A DNA stretch of 6,633 bases from Candidatus Collierbacteria bacterium RIFOXYD1_FULL_40_9 (lineage in GTDB: Bacteria > Patescibacteriota > Microgenomatia > UBA1400 > MFAQ01). The DNA lies in the NCBI GenBank assembly GCA_001776275.1, contig MFAQ01000025.1:1-6633 (forward strand), written 5' to 3'. The stretch's first letter is position 1; each line of letters starts with the position of its first letter. Shown here piece after piece: positions 1-5,166 of the stretch. A model generated the notes under the pieces. It saw nothing but the letters and a program-made list of their open reading frames with translations, ran no database searches and had not been told where the DNA came from. A program made the translations under genes and the position numbers.

Positions 1-1
1 T

Positions 2-325
2 GGAGTTTGGGAAAGCTACATAAGCTGGCTCTTTTTGGGGCTTGTTATCTACCAAAGTGGCTTGAAAATATTTTCATTCTTAACTAAGTCGTGGCTAGTG
101 TTTATTGGTAAAATCTCTTATAGTCTTTATCTGCTGCATTTTACCGTACTCTATACCTTAGCTAGAGTTATATTTCAATTTTTTCCTCAAATAAATTACT
201 CAGAACATTATCTGGCAACGCACTTTTTTCTCCTACTCCTTTCATCCTTAATCACTATTCCGCTTTCTTGGCTAGTTTATAACTATATAGAAAAGCTGCC
301 AGACAGGCTTACCACAAAATCATGA
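2..325 (+). CDS. Acyltransferase-3 family membrane protein, C-terminal end (5' truncated by window edge)
   Basis: The reading frame is open from base 2 to the TGA at 323-325, so only about 107 C-terminal residues of a longer protein are visible. The visible part has two hydrophobic segments. It contains the block GKISYSLYLLHF, which resembles the late-helix motif (G..SY.lYLlH) of acyltransferase-3 (OafA/WecH-like) proteins, and ends with YNYIEKLP, resembling their terminal 'iE.P' motif. Family members move acetyl or other acyl groups onto surface sugars and sit in the cytoplasmic membrane. The catalytic histidine of the first helix lies outside the window and cannot be checked. The TGA overlaps the next gene's ATG (ATGA, 322-325), which suggests translational coupling in a glycan operon. 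A TTG at 35 is an internal codon, not the likely start. The family call is fairly secure; the substrate is unknown. Confidence 0.75.
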   Translation, partial: GVWESYISWLFLGLVIYQSGLKIFSFLTKSWLVFIGKISYSLYLLHFTVLYTLARVIFQFFPQINYSEHYLATHFFLLLLSSLITIPLSWLVYNYIEKLPDRLTTKS

Positions 326-1053
326 GTCTTGGTATTATCGTTATAACCAACAAAACAACTCTGCCAGAAGTCTTTCTAAGAAGACTAAATTTTGCTGATA
401 AAGTTCTCTTTGTGTACGAAACCAAAAAACCGAGTTTGGAAGTAAACCTTAATAATGTCGACTTTTTGCAAACAGGACTAGAAGCAAACTTTTCCAAAAA
501 AAGAAACGCCGGCTTAAAAAGAATCAAAACTGACTGGGTACTCTTTGTTGACGACGACGAAATAATCTCCAATCAACTTGCGAAAGAAATAAAGGATAAA
601 ATAAACGACAAAAGTTTTTCCGGTTATTACCTTACTCGTTACGATCTTTGCTTTTATCAAGAATTAAAACATGGAGAAATTAAGAATCAAAAAATTCTTC
701 GGCTAGCAAGGGGTGGCAAGGGAGTGTTCTCAAGAAGCGTTCACGAGGTTTGGAGCATAAATGGTAATCTGGGTTACTTAGATAATATTCTCTATCATCA
801 AAAAGACTATTTTATTTCCCAGTTTATTGCCAGAATTCGCCAATATGCGCCACAAGATGTCGACTCCTTAAATAAAGAAAACAAGCACTACTCATTGTTT
901 AAACTTCTTTTTTACCCAATACTTAAGTTCCTCTACAACTACTTTGTAAAATTAGGCTACAAGGACGGCCTGCCTGGGTTATTTCTTGCCTATCTAATGA
1001 GTGTCCAGTCTTTGTCAGTTAGACTCTACCAATGGGAAAAGACTTTAAAATAA
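322..1053 (+). CDS. Family 2-type glycosyltransferase (WaaE/KdtX-like)
   Basis: A predicted cytoplasmic or membrane-associated sugar transferase of 243 aa. The best markers are DWVLFVDDDE (residues 71-80), the acidic metal/nucleotide-sugar motif of GT-A enzymes, preceded by KKRNAGL (59-65) as in WaaE/KdtX-like GT2 proteins. Further C-terminal are RLARGGKGVFSRSVHE (127-142), an H159 in LYHQ, and a tail with LGYKDGLPGL (211-220), all in the order expected for that subfamily. The N-terminal part is unusual: the common 'KNE' and 'D.gStD' nucleotide-contact motifs are not recognisable (residues 8-12 read ITNKT, 28-36 VLFVYETKK). ATG 322 is chosen because it overlaps the upstream stop in ATGA and begins the beta-strand SLGIIVIT. 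No Shine-Dalgarno is seen, fitting coupled translation. It likely adds a sugar to a lipid-linked glycan. The donor and acceptor cannot be read from sequence. Confidence 0.8.
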   Translation: MSLGIIVITNKTTLPEVFLRRLNFADKVLFVYETKKPSLEVNLNNVDFLQTGLEANFSKKRNAGLKRIKTDWVLFVDDDEIISNQLAKEIKDKINDKSFSGYYLTRYDLCFYQELKHGEIKNQKILRLARGGKGVFSRSVHEVWSINGNLGYLDNILYHQKDYFISQFIARIRQYAPQDVDSLNKENKHYSLFKLLFYPILKFLYNYFVKLGYKDGLPGLFLAYLMSVQSLSVRLYQWEKTLK

Positions 1054-2360
1054 TAAAGTTGTTTTTGTTCCTGTCTGTATTGTTAGGAGTTTTAAACTTT
1101 TTAGGAGTCTTTACTCCAGAAATTGGCTTTGACGCGCTCTGGTATCATCTAAGCCTACCCAAGTTGTGGCTGCTTAAACACCAGTATTATTTTCCTGGAG
1201 GGCTGCTTTACTATTCTGTAATGCCTCGGCTTACTGAATGGATATATACACCTCTTATTCTTTTTACAGGTACTGTTGGTCCCAAGTTGGTTCAATTTAT
1301 TTCTGGTGTTGGTGTTGCAATAATAACTTACAAAATCGCCAAACAGCAAGGATTAGATAAAAAATACTCACTACTAGCAAGTTGCATTTACTATTTAAGT
1401 TTTCTGGTAAGTTGGCAGTCCAGCAGTGCCTACATAGATCTTTTTAGAAGCTTCCTAGAGGTGTCAGCACTTTTCCTTTTTTTAACAGGTAAGAGTTTTT
1501 GGGGCTCTATCTTGTTGGGGCTTTCGCTTGGGACCAAGTGGTTAAGCTTTTTCTCGCTGGCGATTTTTGGTTTGGTTTTTGGCTTAAAAATCTTACCTAT
1601 TAGTTTGCTTACTGCTCTACCTTGGTTTCTTGTTTCTTTTTACTATACCGGCAACCCGGTTTTCCCACTTTTTGACGGTATCTTACAAAATGGATTTCAG
1701 TCGGTAGGCGGTATGTTGGGTAATTTACTTACCGCTCCAGTATTGTTTATCTTTCCCTTCGATGACTTTATTTCCCCAGTTACCGGTCTTTTGTTTTCTT
1801 TGGCGGCAATCAGCCTAATCTTCGCAAACAAGACTAACAAAAAAATTATCTATATTGGTATTCTGGGGGGACTAAGTACTCTAATACTAGATCCACCCTC
1901 AGCCAGGTTTTTCTTGCCCTTTTACCCTGCCGTTATCATCTCTGCTCTAATTTTGGTTCAAAATCTCCCTCAAAGTCTTCAAAAAACATTTATTTACTTA
2001 CTGTTTTTATCCTCAGTTATTGTCGTTGCACTGCGAATAAACACATTTCGAAAAAACATAGACTTTCTTCTTGGTAAGCAAACTACAAACCAGTACCTGA
2101 CTAACCTTTTCAAACGTCTACCAGATACCTTTATTGATACAGATGACTTCGTTAAAAATAACTTACAGGGACAAAAAATTATTATTGACAAGCTTCATAA
2201 TCTGTATTATTTCCCTTACAGTTTCGACCATACCTCCTGGGCAAGCGATACAAGGGGCTATAATTACTTAATTACCACCAACCAGGACCCAAAGCAAGTA
2301 AATGGCACACTCATCCACACTAATGGCGTCGGCATTCAAGTTTTTAAACTCAATCAATAA
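1032..2360 (+). CDS. GT-C fold membrane glycosyltransferase (ArnT/GT39-like)
   Basis: A 442-aa polytopic membrane protein with about ten hydrophobic helices and a short soluble C-terminal part (about residues 340-442). The first extracytoplasmic loop carries GFDALWYHLSLPK (32-44), with D34 in the position of the catalytic acidic residue of GT-C enzymes, followed by MPRLTEW (64-70). A second acidic motif, SAYIDL, is at 132-137. PW at 197-198, TGNPVFPLF at 206-214 and ARFFLPFYP at 291-299 also recur in ArnT/PMT-like proteins. Such enzymes use polyprenyl-phosphate sugars on the outer face of the membrane. At 442 aa it is shorter than ArnT (about 550 aa), as is common for small-genome relatives. 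The ATG lies inside the preceding gene (22-bp overlap) with no Shine-Dalgarno, so translation is probably coupled; a TTG at 1059 is a less likely start. Substrate unknown. Confidence 0.75.
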   Translation: MGKDFKIIKLFLFLSVLLGVLNFLGVFTPEIGFDALWYHLSLPKLWLLKHQYYFPGGLLYYSVMPRLTEWIYTPLILFTGTVGPKLVQFISGVGVAIITYKIAKQQGLDKKYSLLASCIYYLSFLVSWQSSSAYIDLFRSFLEVSALFLFLTGKSFWGSILLGLSLGTKWLSFFSLAIFGLVFGLKILPISLLTALPWFLVSFYYTGNPVFPLFDGILQNGFQSVGGMLGNLLTAPVLFIFPFDDFISPVTGLLFSLAAISLIFANKTNKKIIYIGILGGLSTLILDPPSARFFLPFYPAVIISALILVQNLPQSLQKTFIYLLFLSSVIVVALRINTFRKNIDFLLGKQTTNQYLTNLFKRLPDTFIDTDDFVKNNLQGQKIIIDKLHNLYYFPYSFDHTSWASDTRGYNYLITTNQDPKQVNGTLIHTNGVGIQVFKLNQ

Positions 2361-2559
2361 ATGGGCGCTTTACCTTGTCATTTTTATTTGGCCTTTTGGG
2401 CATTTGCTTAAATTCTCCGGCGTTTACTTACTAGATATTGCTTGTATTTTAAGCTTTATTGCTTTTGTTCTGGGGGATAATATCAAGCGATTTAGAAATA
2501 CTCTTCTCTTTAAAAGTTTAAATCTTTTCTGGTTCTCCCTTTTGGTTTCAATACTTTAA
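2302..2559 (+). CDS. N-terminal fragment of O-antigen ligase-like membrane protein
   Basis: An 85-aa piece holding the first two predicted transmembrane helices (about residues 21-37 and 41-57) and the start of a third ending in FWFSLLVSIL. The block LVIFIWPFGHLLKF (25-38) followed by VYLLDIACILSFIAF resembles the N-terminus of O-antigen ligase/polymerase relatives. Two in-frame ATGs are possible, 2302 and 2323; neither has a Shine-Dalgarno, and both lie inside the upstream gene. The ATG at 2361, directly after the upstream stop, is out of frame. Taken alone this fragment has no catalytic region and is unlikely to be an independent functional protein. It is best read together with 2578-3414. 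Confidence 0.5.
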   Translation: MAHSSTLMASAFKFLNSINKWALYLVIFIWPFGHLLKFSGVYLLDIACILSFIAFVLGDNIKRFRNTLLFKSLNLFWFSLLVSIL

Positions 2560-2577
2560 TCACTATGGCGACAGAGT

Positions 2578-3414
2578 GTGGTAACTCCAAACCTTAATTT
2601 TCTCTATTTCCTCCGCGCTTTAGTTTACCCATTTTTAGCCTTCTCCTTTAGTACCCATTGGTCAGCTGACCTCAAAAAGGCTTCTTTTTTCTCAATATTA
2701 CTTTTTCTATGTTTCGGAATAGTTCAATATTTAATACTTCCAGACCTAAGACTCTACAAAAACCTTGGGTTTGATGACCATTACTATCGACTAGCAGGAA
2801 CCTTACTCGACCCCAACTTTACGGGGGCCATTTTGGCAACTTTTATTATTTTTTTTCTTACAACTAAAAAGTACCTCCTCTCTATCGTTTTTCTAACTTG
2901 TCTTACCCTTACTTTCTCCAGAGCATCGTATTTAGCTTTTTTATTAACACTTATTCCCTTGGTTTTTCAAAAAAAGGCTTTCAAACTTTTTTTGCTCTTG
3001 CCACTTCTTGCTCTTCTCATTTACGTATCCCCGAAACCTTTTGGGGAAGGAGTAAACCTTCTTAGAACCTACTCCATATCTTCCCGAGCAACCAGCTGGG
3101 GCAATGGTTTGCAATTATTTGCCAAAAAGCCTGTTATGGGCAATGGGTTTGGACATCTAACTGGCGACCTGGGTCAAAAAGTCAGCGTCGATAACTCCTA
3201 TATTTATCTTTTGGCGGGTAGCGGTCTTTTGGGTCTTGCCTCTTTTATCTTTGTTCTCTTTGCGGTCTTAAAAACAATCAATAAAAATACTTATCTATTA
3301 TTGCTACCCATCCTTATTCACTCTATTTTTAACAACAGCCTCTTTTATATTTGGATTATGGCTCTCTTTTGGATTCTGGTGGGCTTTTCACTTAAGGAGA
3401 ATAAATCAGCTTAA
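2578..3414 (+). CDS. O-antigen ligase/polymerase-like membrane protein (main part)
   Basis: A 278-aa polytopic protein, counted from GTG 2578, with many hydrophobic helices. Motifs in order are FLYFLRALVYP (8-18), RLAGTLLDPNFTG (71-83), TFSRASYLAF (112-121), SRATSWGNGLQLFAKKP (169-185) with GNGFG (188-192), then VDNSYIYLLAGSGLLGL (204-220). The last pair, an 'R...W..g...f...P..G.G.g' loop followed by a '(H/D)N.yl..l...Gl.Gl' segment, is the hallmark of the Wzy_C/O-antigen ligase superfamily. Here D205 replaces the more usual histidine, as far as I recall for distant relatives. The family links or polymerises lipid-linked glycans on the outer membrane face. GTG 2578 has no ribosome site in front and is probably not a natural start: it is merely the first start codon after the TAA at 2557. 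Relatives are usually about 380-450 aa, matching the rejoined length better than this piece. Confidence 0.7.
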   Translation: MVTPNLNFLYFLRALVYPFLAFSFSTHWSADLKKASFFSILLFLCFGIVQYLILPDLRLYKNLGFDDHYYRLAGTLLDPNFTGAILATFIIFFLTTKKYLLSIVFLTCLTLTFSRASYLAFLLTLIPLVFQKKAFKLFLLLPLLALLIYVSPKPFGEGVNLLRTYSISSRATSWGNGLQLFAKKPVMGNGFGHLTGDLGQKVSVDNSYIYLLAGSGLLGLASFIFVLFAVLKTINKNTYLLLLPILIHSIFNNSLFYIWIMALFWILVGFSLKENKSA

Positions 3415-4081
3415 GTTCGACCTCATCTTTGTTACCAGCTTTGTCAGAAGCAACAATTTTAATAGTGTTATCGCCTGCAGACAGTTGCATCTTGTGGCTA
3501 AAAGTTCCGTCTCTACCTACATCTACAAATGAATTATTGGCTAGTACTTGGGTGTTTGGTTTATTTACCTTCCCGTTTATTTCAACTGTTTGACTATTTT
3601 TACCGATATACTCAGTCCCATCTTTTGGTGAAGTAATAGTTAAGCTCACTGGCTCTTTGTCGAAATTTACTAACTTAACTTCCGAAAGGCTTGCGTTGTT
3701 TGCTGGGTCAACGGCTCTGATTTGAATTCTATTGGTGCCATTTTGCAGTGTGGCAGTAAAACTAAAAAAACCATCTTCCTTTGCAGTGTCAGTTTTGTTT
3801 AAAACGTCATTTACATTAAGCTCCAGGTTTGCGCCTCCTTCTGTATAGCCTTCGACGATTATCTCTGCTCCGTTCGTGGCTTCGGGTAATGCAGATAAGA
3901 TTGGTGTTTGCGGTGGAATAATATCTTCTTCAGTGCGCTTTATCTCAACCCCATCACCTGCGATTATCTTTATAAACAAAGGAAATCCCCACTTAACAAC
4001 CACAAAGATAAAAACTATCGAAAGCAAAAAATAAAAACGAGATCTGTTACCCACCTGAGACTTTCTGTATCTGCCCATCAT
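3392..4081 (-). CDS. Membrane-anchored protein with two bacterial Ig-like domains
   Basis: Residues here are numbered from TTG 4087, the upstream limit of the open frame. A basic N-terminus (GRYRKSQVGNRSR) precedes one hydrophobic helix (about 18-40), so the rest should lie outside the membrane. Two Ig-like repeats follow. Repeat 1 (about 57-145) has IPPQTPILSALPEATN, then DGFFSFTATLQNGTNRIQIRA. Repeat 2 (about 147-230) has ITSPKDGTEY, then DGTFSHKMQLSAGDN and ASDKAGNK. The 'dG.F...v.L..G.N.i...a.D.agN' pattern is typical of glucodextranase-domain-B-like folds found in surface proteins of low-GC and CPR bacteria. No enzyme domain is present, so an adhesive or structural surface role is inferred. 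I choose ATG 4081 because the predicted promoter places transcription start at about that base, which excludes TTG 4087; ATG 4078 is the alternative. The 3' end overlaps the convergent O-antigen ligase-like gene by 23 bp. Confidence 0.75.
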   Translation of the reverse strand: MMGRYRKSQVGNRSRFYFLLSIVFIFVVVKWGFPLFIKIIAGDGVEIKRTEEDIIPPQTPILSALPEATNGAEIIVEGYTEGGANLELNVNDVLNKTDTAKEDGFFSFTATLQNGTNRIQIRAVDPANNASLSEVKLVNFDKEPVSLTITSPKDGTEYIGKNSQTVEINGKVNKPNTQVLANNSFVDVGRDGTFSHKMQLSAGDNTIKIVASDKAGNKDEVELKLIYSP

Positions 4082-4089
4082 ATGCAAAT

Positions 4090-4095
4090 AGTATA
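4090..4095 (-). promoter_or_regulatory. -10 element (TATACT) for the Ig-like protein; predicted leaderless mRNA
   Basis: On the minus strand TATACT is followed by 8 nt and then ATG 4081. A start site 7-8 nt after the hexamer would fall on or next to the A of the ATG. No clear -35 box is seen about 17 nt upstream, and no Shine-Dalgarno precedes the ATG. The element lies immediately downstream of the terminator of the preceding (-) gene, as expected for a separate unit. Confidence 0.45.
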
Positions 4096-4108
4096 TGCCA
4101 TATTTATT

Positions 4109-4131
4109 AAAAAACCCACCTATTCGGTGGG
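4109..4131 (-). terminator. Rho-independent terminator of the 102-aa gene, containing its stop codon
   Basis: The minus strand reads CCCACC, loop GAATA, GGTGGG, then six T. Stem arms are at 4126-4131 and 4115-4120, and the T-run is at 4114-4109. The stop TAG (4122-4120) sits at the loop/stem junction, so the hairpin overlaps the last codons of the gene. On the plus strand no T-run follows, so it acts on minus transcripts only. Confidence 0.8.
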
Positions 4132-4428
4132 TGGTGCTGGGTAAACGAAAAAAACAAAGTGCAGGCGATTCTTGTCCACAACACTAGCACGCAGAATTTC
4201 GACTTGCTCTTTTGTGCGCACTTGGTGCCTCAGACCAATAATTTCTTCGTTGCTAGAATAAATCTGGCTTATGAGAAGATACTTATCTGAATATTGCTTA
4301 CACAGCAATAAAAATACCCCTCTAATAACTTCTGCCACATTTGCACCATTCTCAAGTGGCCAGGTAACTGTTACAAGATGTGGTAGTTCAGCCTTTTCCA
4401 TTTTTTGTTTAGGCGCCTTTTGTGCCAT
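4120..4428 (-). CDS. Uncharacterised 102-aa protein
   Basis: I do not recognise this protein. It is predicted soluble, with a lysine-rich, charged N-terminus (QKAPKQKMEKAE, residues 3-14), a strand-like block LPHLVTVTWP (15-24), a helix-like block VAEVIRGVFLLLCKQY (31-46), another strand (YLLISQIY, 50-57), a charged stretch with EEIIGLRHQVRTKEQVEIL, and a final strand HFVFFVYP (90-97). The alternating pattern suggests a small alpha/beta fold. There is one cysteine (C43) and no signal peptide. The start is well supported: GGAGG lies 4 nt before ATG 4428, with a TATAAT element further upstream, and its own terminator closes the gene. It is divergent from the tRNA-Gly gene. Full expression signals argue that it is a real gene; no function is assigned. 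Confidence 0.7.
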   Translation of the reverse strand: MAQKAPKQKMEKAELPHLVTVTWPLENGANVAEVIRGVFLLLCKQYSDKYLLISQIYSSNEEIIGLRHQVRTKEQVEILRASVVDKNRLHFVFFVYPAPPTE

Positions 4429-4432
4429 ACTG

Positions 4433-4437
4433 CCTCC
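4433..4437 (-). promoter_or_regulatory. Shine-Dalgarno site (GGAGG) of the 102-aa gene
   Basis: The minus strand reads GGAGG, then CAGT, then ATG 4428. This is one of only two strong Shine-Dalgarno sites in the window and fixes the start of this gene. Spacing of 4 nt is slightly short but usable. Confidence 0.75.
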
Positions 4438-4456
4438 ATTTTAATTTGCTATAGCT

Positions 4457-4462
4457 ATTATA
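4457..4462 (-). promoter_or_regulatory. -10 element (TATAAT) of the 102-aa gene
   Basis: A perfect TATAAT lies on the minus strand. Transcription start about 7 nt downstream (near 4450) would leave a leader of roughly 22 nt holding the GGAGG site. No good -35 hexamer is visible. It shares the 80-bp intergenic region with the divergent tRNA promoter. Confidence 0.5.
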
Positions 4463-4469
4463 AGACATA

Positions 4470-4499
4470 TCGACCAGAAAGGGTGAAATGGGTTAAAAT
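4470..4499 (+). promoter_or_regulatory. Candidate sigma-70-type promoter of tRNA-Gly
   Basis: TCGACC (4470-4475, four of six matches to TTGACA), an 18-nt spacer, and TAAAAT (4494-4499, five of six matches to TATAAT). A start about 7 nt later, near 4506, would lie 3 nt before the mature tRNA 5' end at 4509. Position and spacing are right, but the -35 match is weak. Confidence 0.4.
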
Positions 4500-4508
4500 C
4501 AAGTCATT

Positions 4509-4582
4509 GCGGGTATAGTTCACCGGTAGAATGCCTCCTTCCCAAGGAGGAGAAGTGGGTCCGATTCCCATTACCCGCTCCA
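4509..4582 (+). tRNA. tRNA-Gly (anticodon CCC, reads GGG)
   Basis: A complete cloverleaf of 74 nt including an encoded CCA (4580-4582). The acceptor stem GCGGGTA/TACCCGC is perfect (4509-4515 with 4572-4578) and is followed by discriminator T, as usual for bacterial tRNA-Gly. The D arm is GTTC/GAAT with loop ACCGGTA, keeping the GG pair. The anticodon arm is CCTCC/GGAGG with loop TTCCCAA, giving anticodon CCC at 4541-4543. The variable loop is 4 nt, and the T arm is GTGGG/CCCAT. The T loop reads TCCGATT, so the base at standard position 55 is C where nearly all tRNAs have T (pseudouridine 55). The remainder closely resembles E. coli tRNA-Gly(CCC). Downstream sequence is T-rich but lacks a hairpin. 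Confidence 0.97.
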
Positions 4583-5113
4583 TTACATTATTTTTATTTT
4601 TTCCAAAAGCTCAGGGAAGGTGGTTTGTTCCAAAAAGTGACCACCGTTGTGAATCTTAACTGGCTCAGCTCTTAGCTGGTCGGCAATGTATTCAAACTGT
4701 TCCTGGGGGATATATAGGTCGTCATCTCCATAAACAAGAGTAATCTTCTCTTGGTTATTCCGAATAGCGTCCCATCTCCAAGACCTATCAAAATAACCAC
4801 TTTGTTTTTCTAGTGGGTCACTAAGATCAGTGTGTGAAGGTGATATTAATATAGACCCCTTTATTTTTACGTCCTCTGCATAGCGCATGGCAGCGACAGC
4901 TCCCGATGACCAGCCAACAATAATGTCGTTCTCACCAGCTTTGACGTGATTTTTTAAAAAAGGCAACCAATACTCTGACCTAGCCATAATTGAGTCTGGA
5001 AATGTTTCAAAAAAGTTATCAATTCCAAGTTTGTCCAACTCTCCCTTAAGCCACCCACACCACTTCCCAGACCAATGCATTGTGTCGTTTCCGTGGATAA
5101 AAACTATTCTCAT
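4583..5113 (-). CDS. Alpha/beta-fold serine hydrolase, RBBP9/YdeN-like
   Basis: A compact cytoplasmic hydrolase of 176 aa with no signal peptide. It starts with the strand MRIVFIHGND, whose HG forms the oxyanion region. The nucleophile elbow is GWSSG (67-71), nucleophile S69. The acid is expected in VYGDDDLYIP (127-136), most likely D132, and the histidine is H159 in NGGHF. Length, lack of a large lid and this motif order match the RBBP9/YdeN family of small serine hydrolases, whose natural substrates are mostly unknown. ATG 5113 is preceded by a TAGAAT element 7 nt away and no Shine-Dalgarno, so a leaderless transcript is predicted. The stop codon TAA (4585-4583) directly touches the CCA end of the convergent tRNA-Gly. 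The family call is firm; the physiological role is open. Confidence 0.85.
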   Translation of the reverse strand: MRIVFIHGNDTMHWSGKWCGWLKGELDKLGIDNFFETFPDSIMARSEYWLPFLKNHVKAGENDIIVGWSSGAVAAMRYAEDVKIKGSILISPSHTDLSDPLEKQSGYFDRSWRWDAIRNNQEKITLVYGDDDLYIPQEQFEYIADQLRAEPVKIHNGGHFLEQTTFPELLEKIKIM

Positions 5114-5120
5114 AAGACAT

Positions 5121-5126
5121 ATTCTA
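5121..5126 (-). promoter_or_regulatory. -10 element (TAGAAT) of the serine hydrolase; predicted leaderless mRNA
   Basis: On the minus strand TAGAAT (five of six matches to TATAAT) is followed by 7 nt and then ATG 5113, so transcription would begin at about the start codon. No Shine-Dalgarno is present. It lies just downstream of the T-run of the preceding gene's terminator, so the hydrolase needs its own promoter here. Confidence 0.45.
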
Positions 5127-5128
5127 AC

Positions 5129-5161
5129 AAAAAAAATGGCAGATACTTTTTGTATCTGCCA
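5129..5161 (-). terminator. Strong rho-independent terminator of the secreted-protein gene
   Basis: On the minus strand GGCAGATAC, loop AAAAA, GTATCTGCC, then ATTTTTTTT. Arms are at 5152-5160 and 5138-5146, with one more A-T pair (5161/5137) closing a 10-bp perfect stem; the T-run is 5136-5129. It lies 6-8 nt after the stop codon of the gene ending at 5167. No matching T-run follows on the plus strand. Confidence 0.9.
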
Positions 5162-5166
5162 AAAAT

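Larger units (their letters stand above)
2302..3414 (+). pseudogene. O-antigen ligase/polymerase-like gene interrupted by one in-frame stop
   Basis: The two ORFs at 2302-2559 and 2578-3414 are in the same frame and are separated only by TAA at 2557-2559 and five sense codons. Read through, they give one protein of about 370 residues with the layout of a WaaL/Wzy-like membrane protein. The simplest explanation is a nonsense mutation or a base-call/assembly error, since no frame change is needed to rejoin the halves. It overlaps the GT-C gene by 59 bp if ATG 2302 is used, or 38 bp from ATG 2323. It is the last gene of the glycan run, and its 3' end overlaps the convergent Ig-like gene by 23 bp. 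No terminator for it is visible. Confidence 0.6.

Noticed and set aside
323..325. Possible UGA-to-glycine recoding, as in some CPR lineages
   Set aside because: The only gene-terminating TGA forms an ATGA overlap with the next gene directly after an acyltransferase C-terminal motif, so it behaves as a stop. The interrupting stop at 2557 is TAA, which that code does not reassign.
309..572. Minus-strand ORF of 87 codons
   Set aside because: It is a shadow of the glycosyltransferase gene, which has recognisable motifs in the plus frame.
1155..1349. Minus-strand ORFs of about 65 codons here and at 1994-2191
   Set aside because: Both are antisense to the GT-C gene and lack initiation signals and coherent protein features.
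2361..2363. ATG directly after the GT-C stop as start of the O-antigen ligase-like gene
   Set aside because: It is out of frame with the conserved membrane protein; only ATG 2302 and 2323 are in frame.
4082..4087. TTG 4087 as start of the Ig-like protein
   Set aside because: It lies only 2 nt after the -10 hexamer, upstream of the predicted transcription start, whereas ATG 4081 lies at it.
3908..4144. Plus-strand ORF of 78 codons
   Set aside because: It lies antisense to the N-terminal part of the Ig-like gene, runs across a promoter and terminator, and its product has no domain-like pattern.
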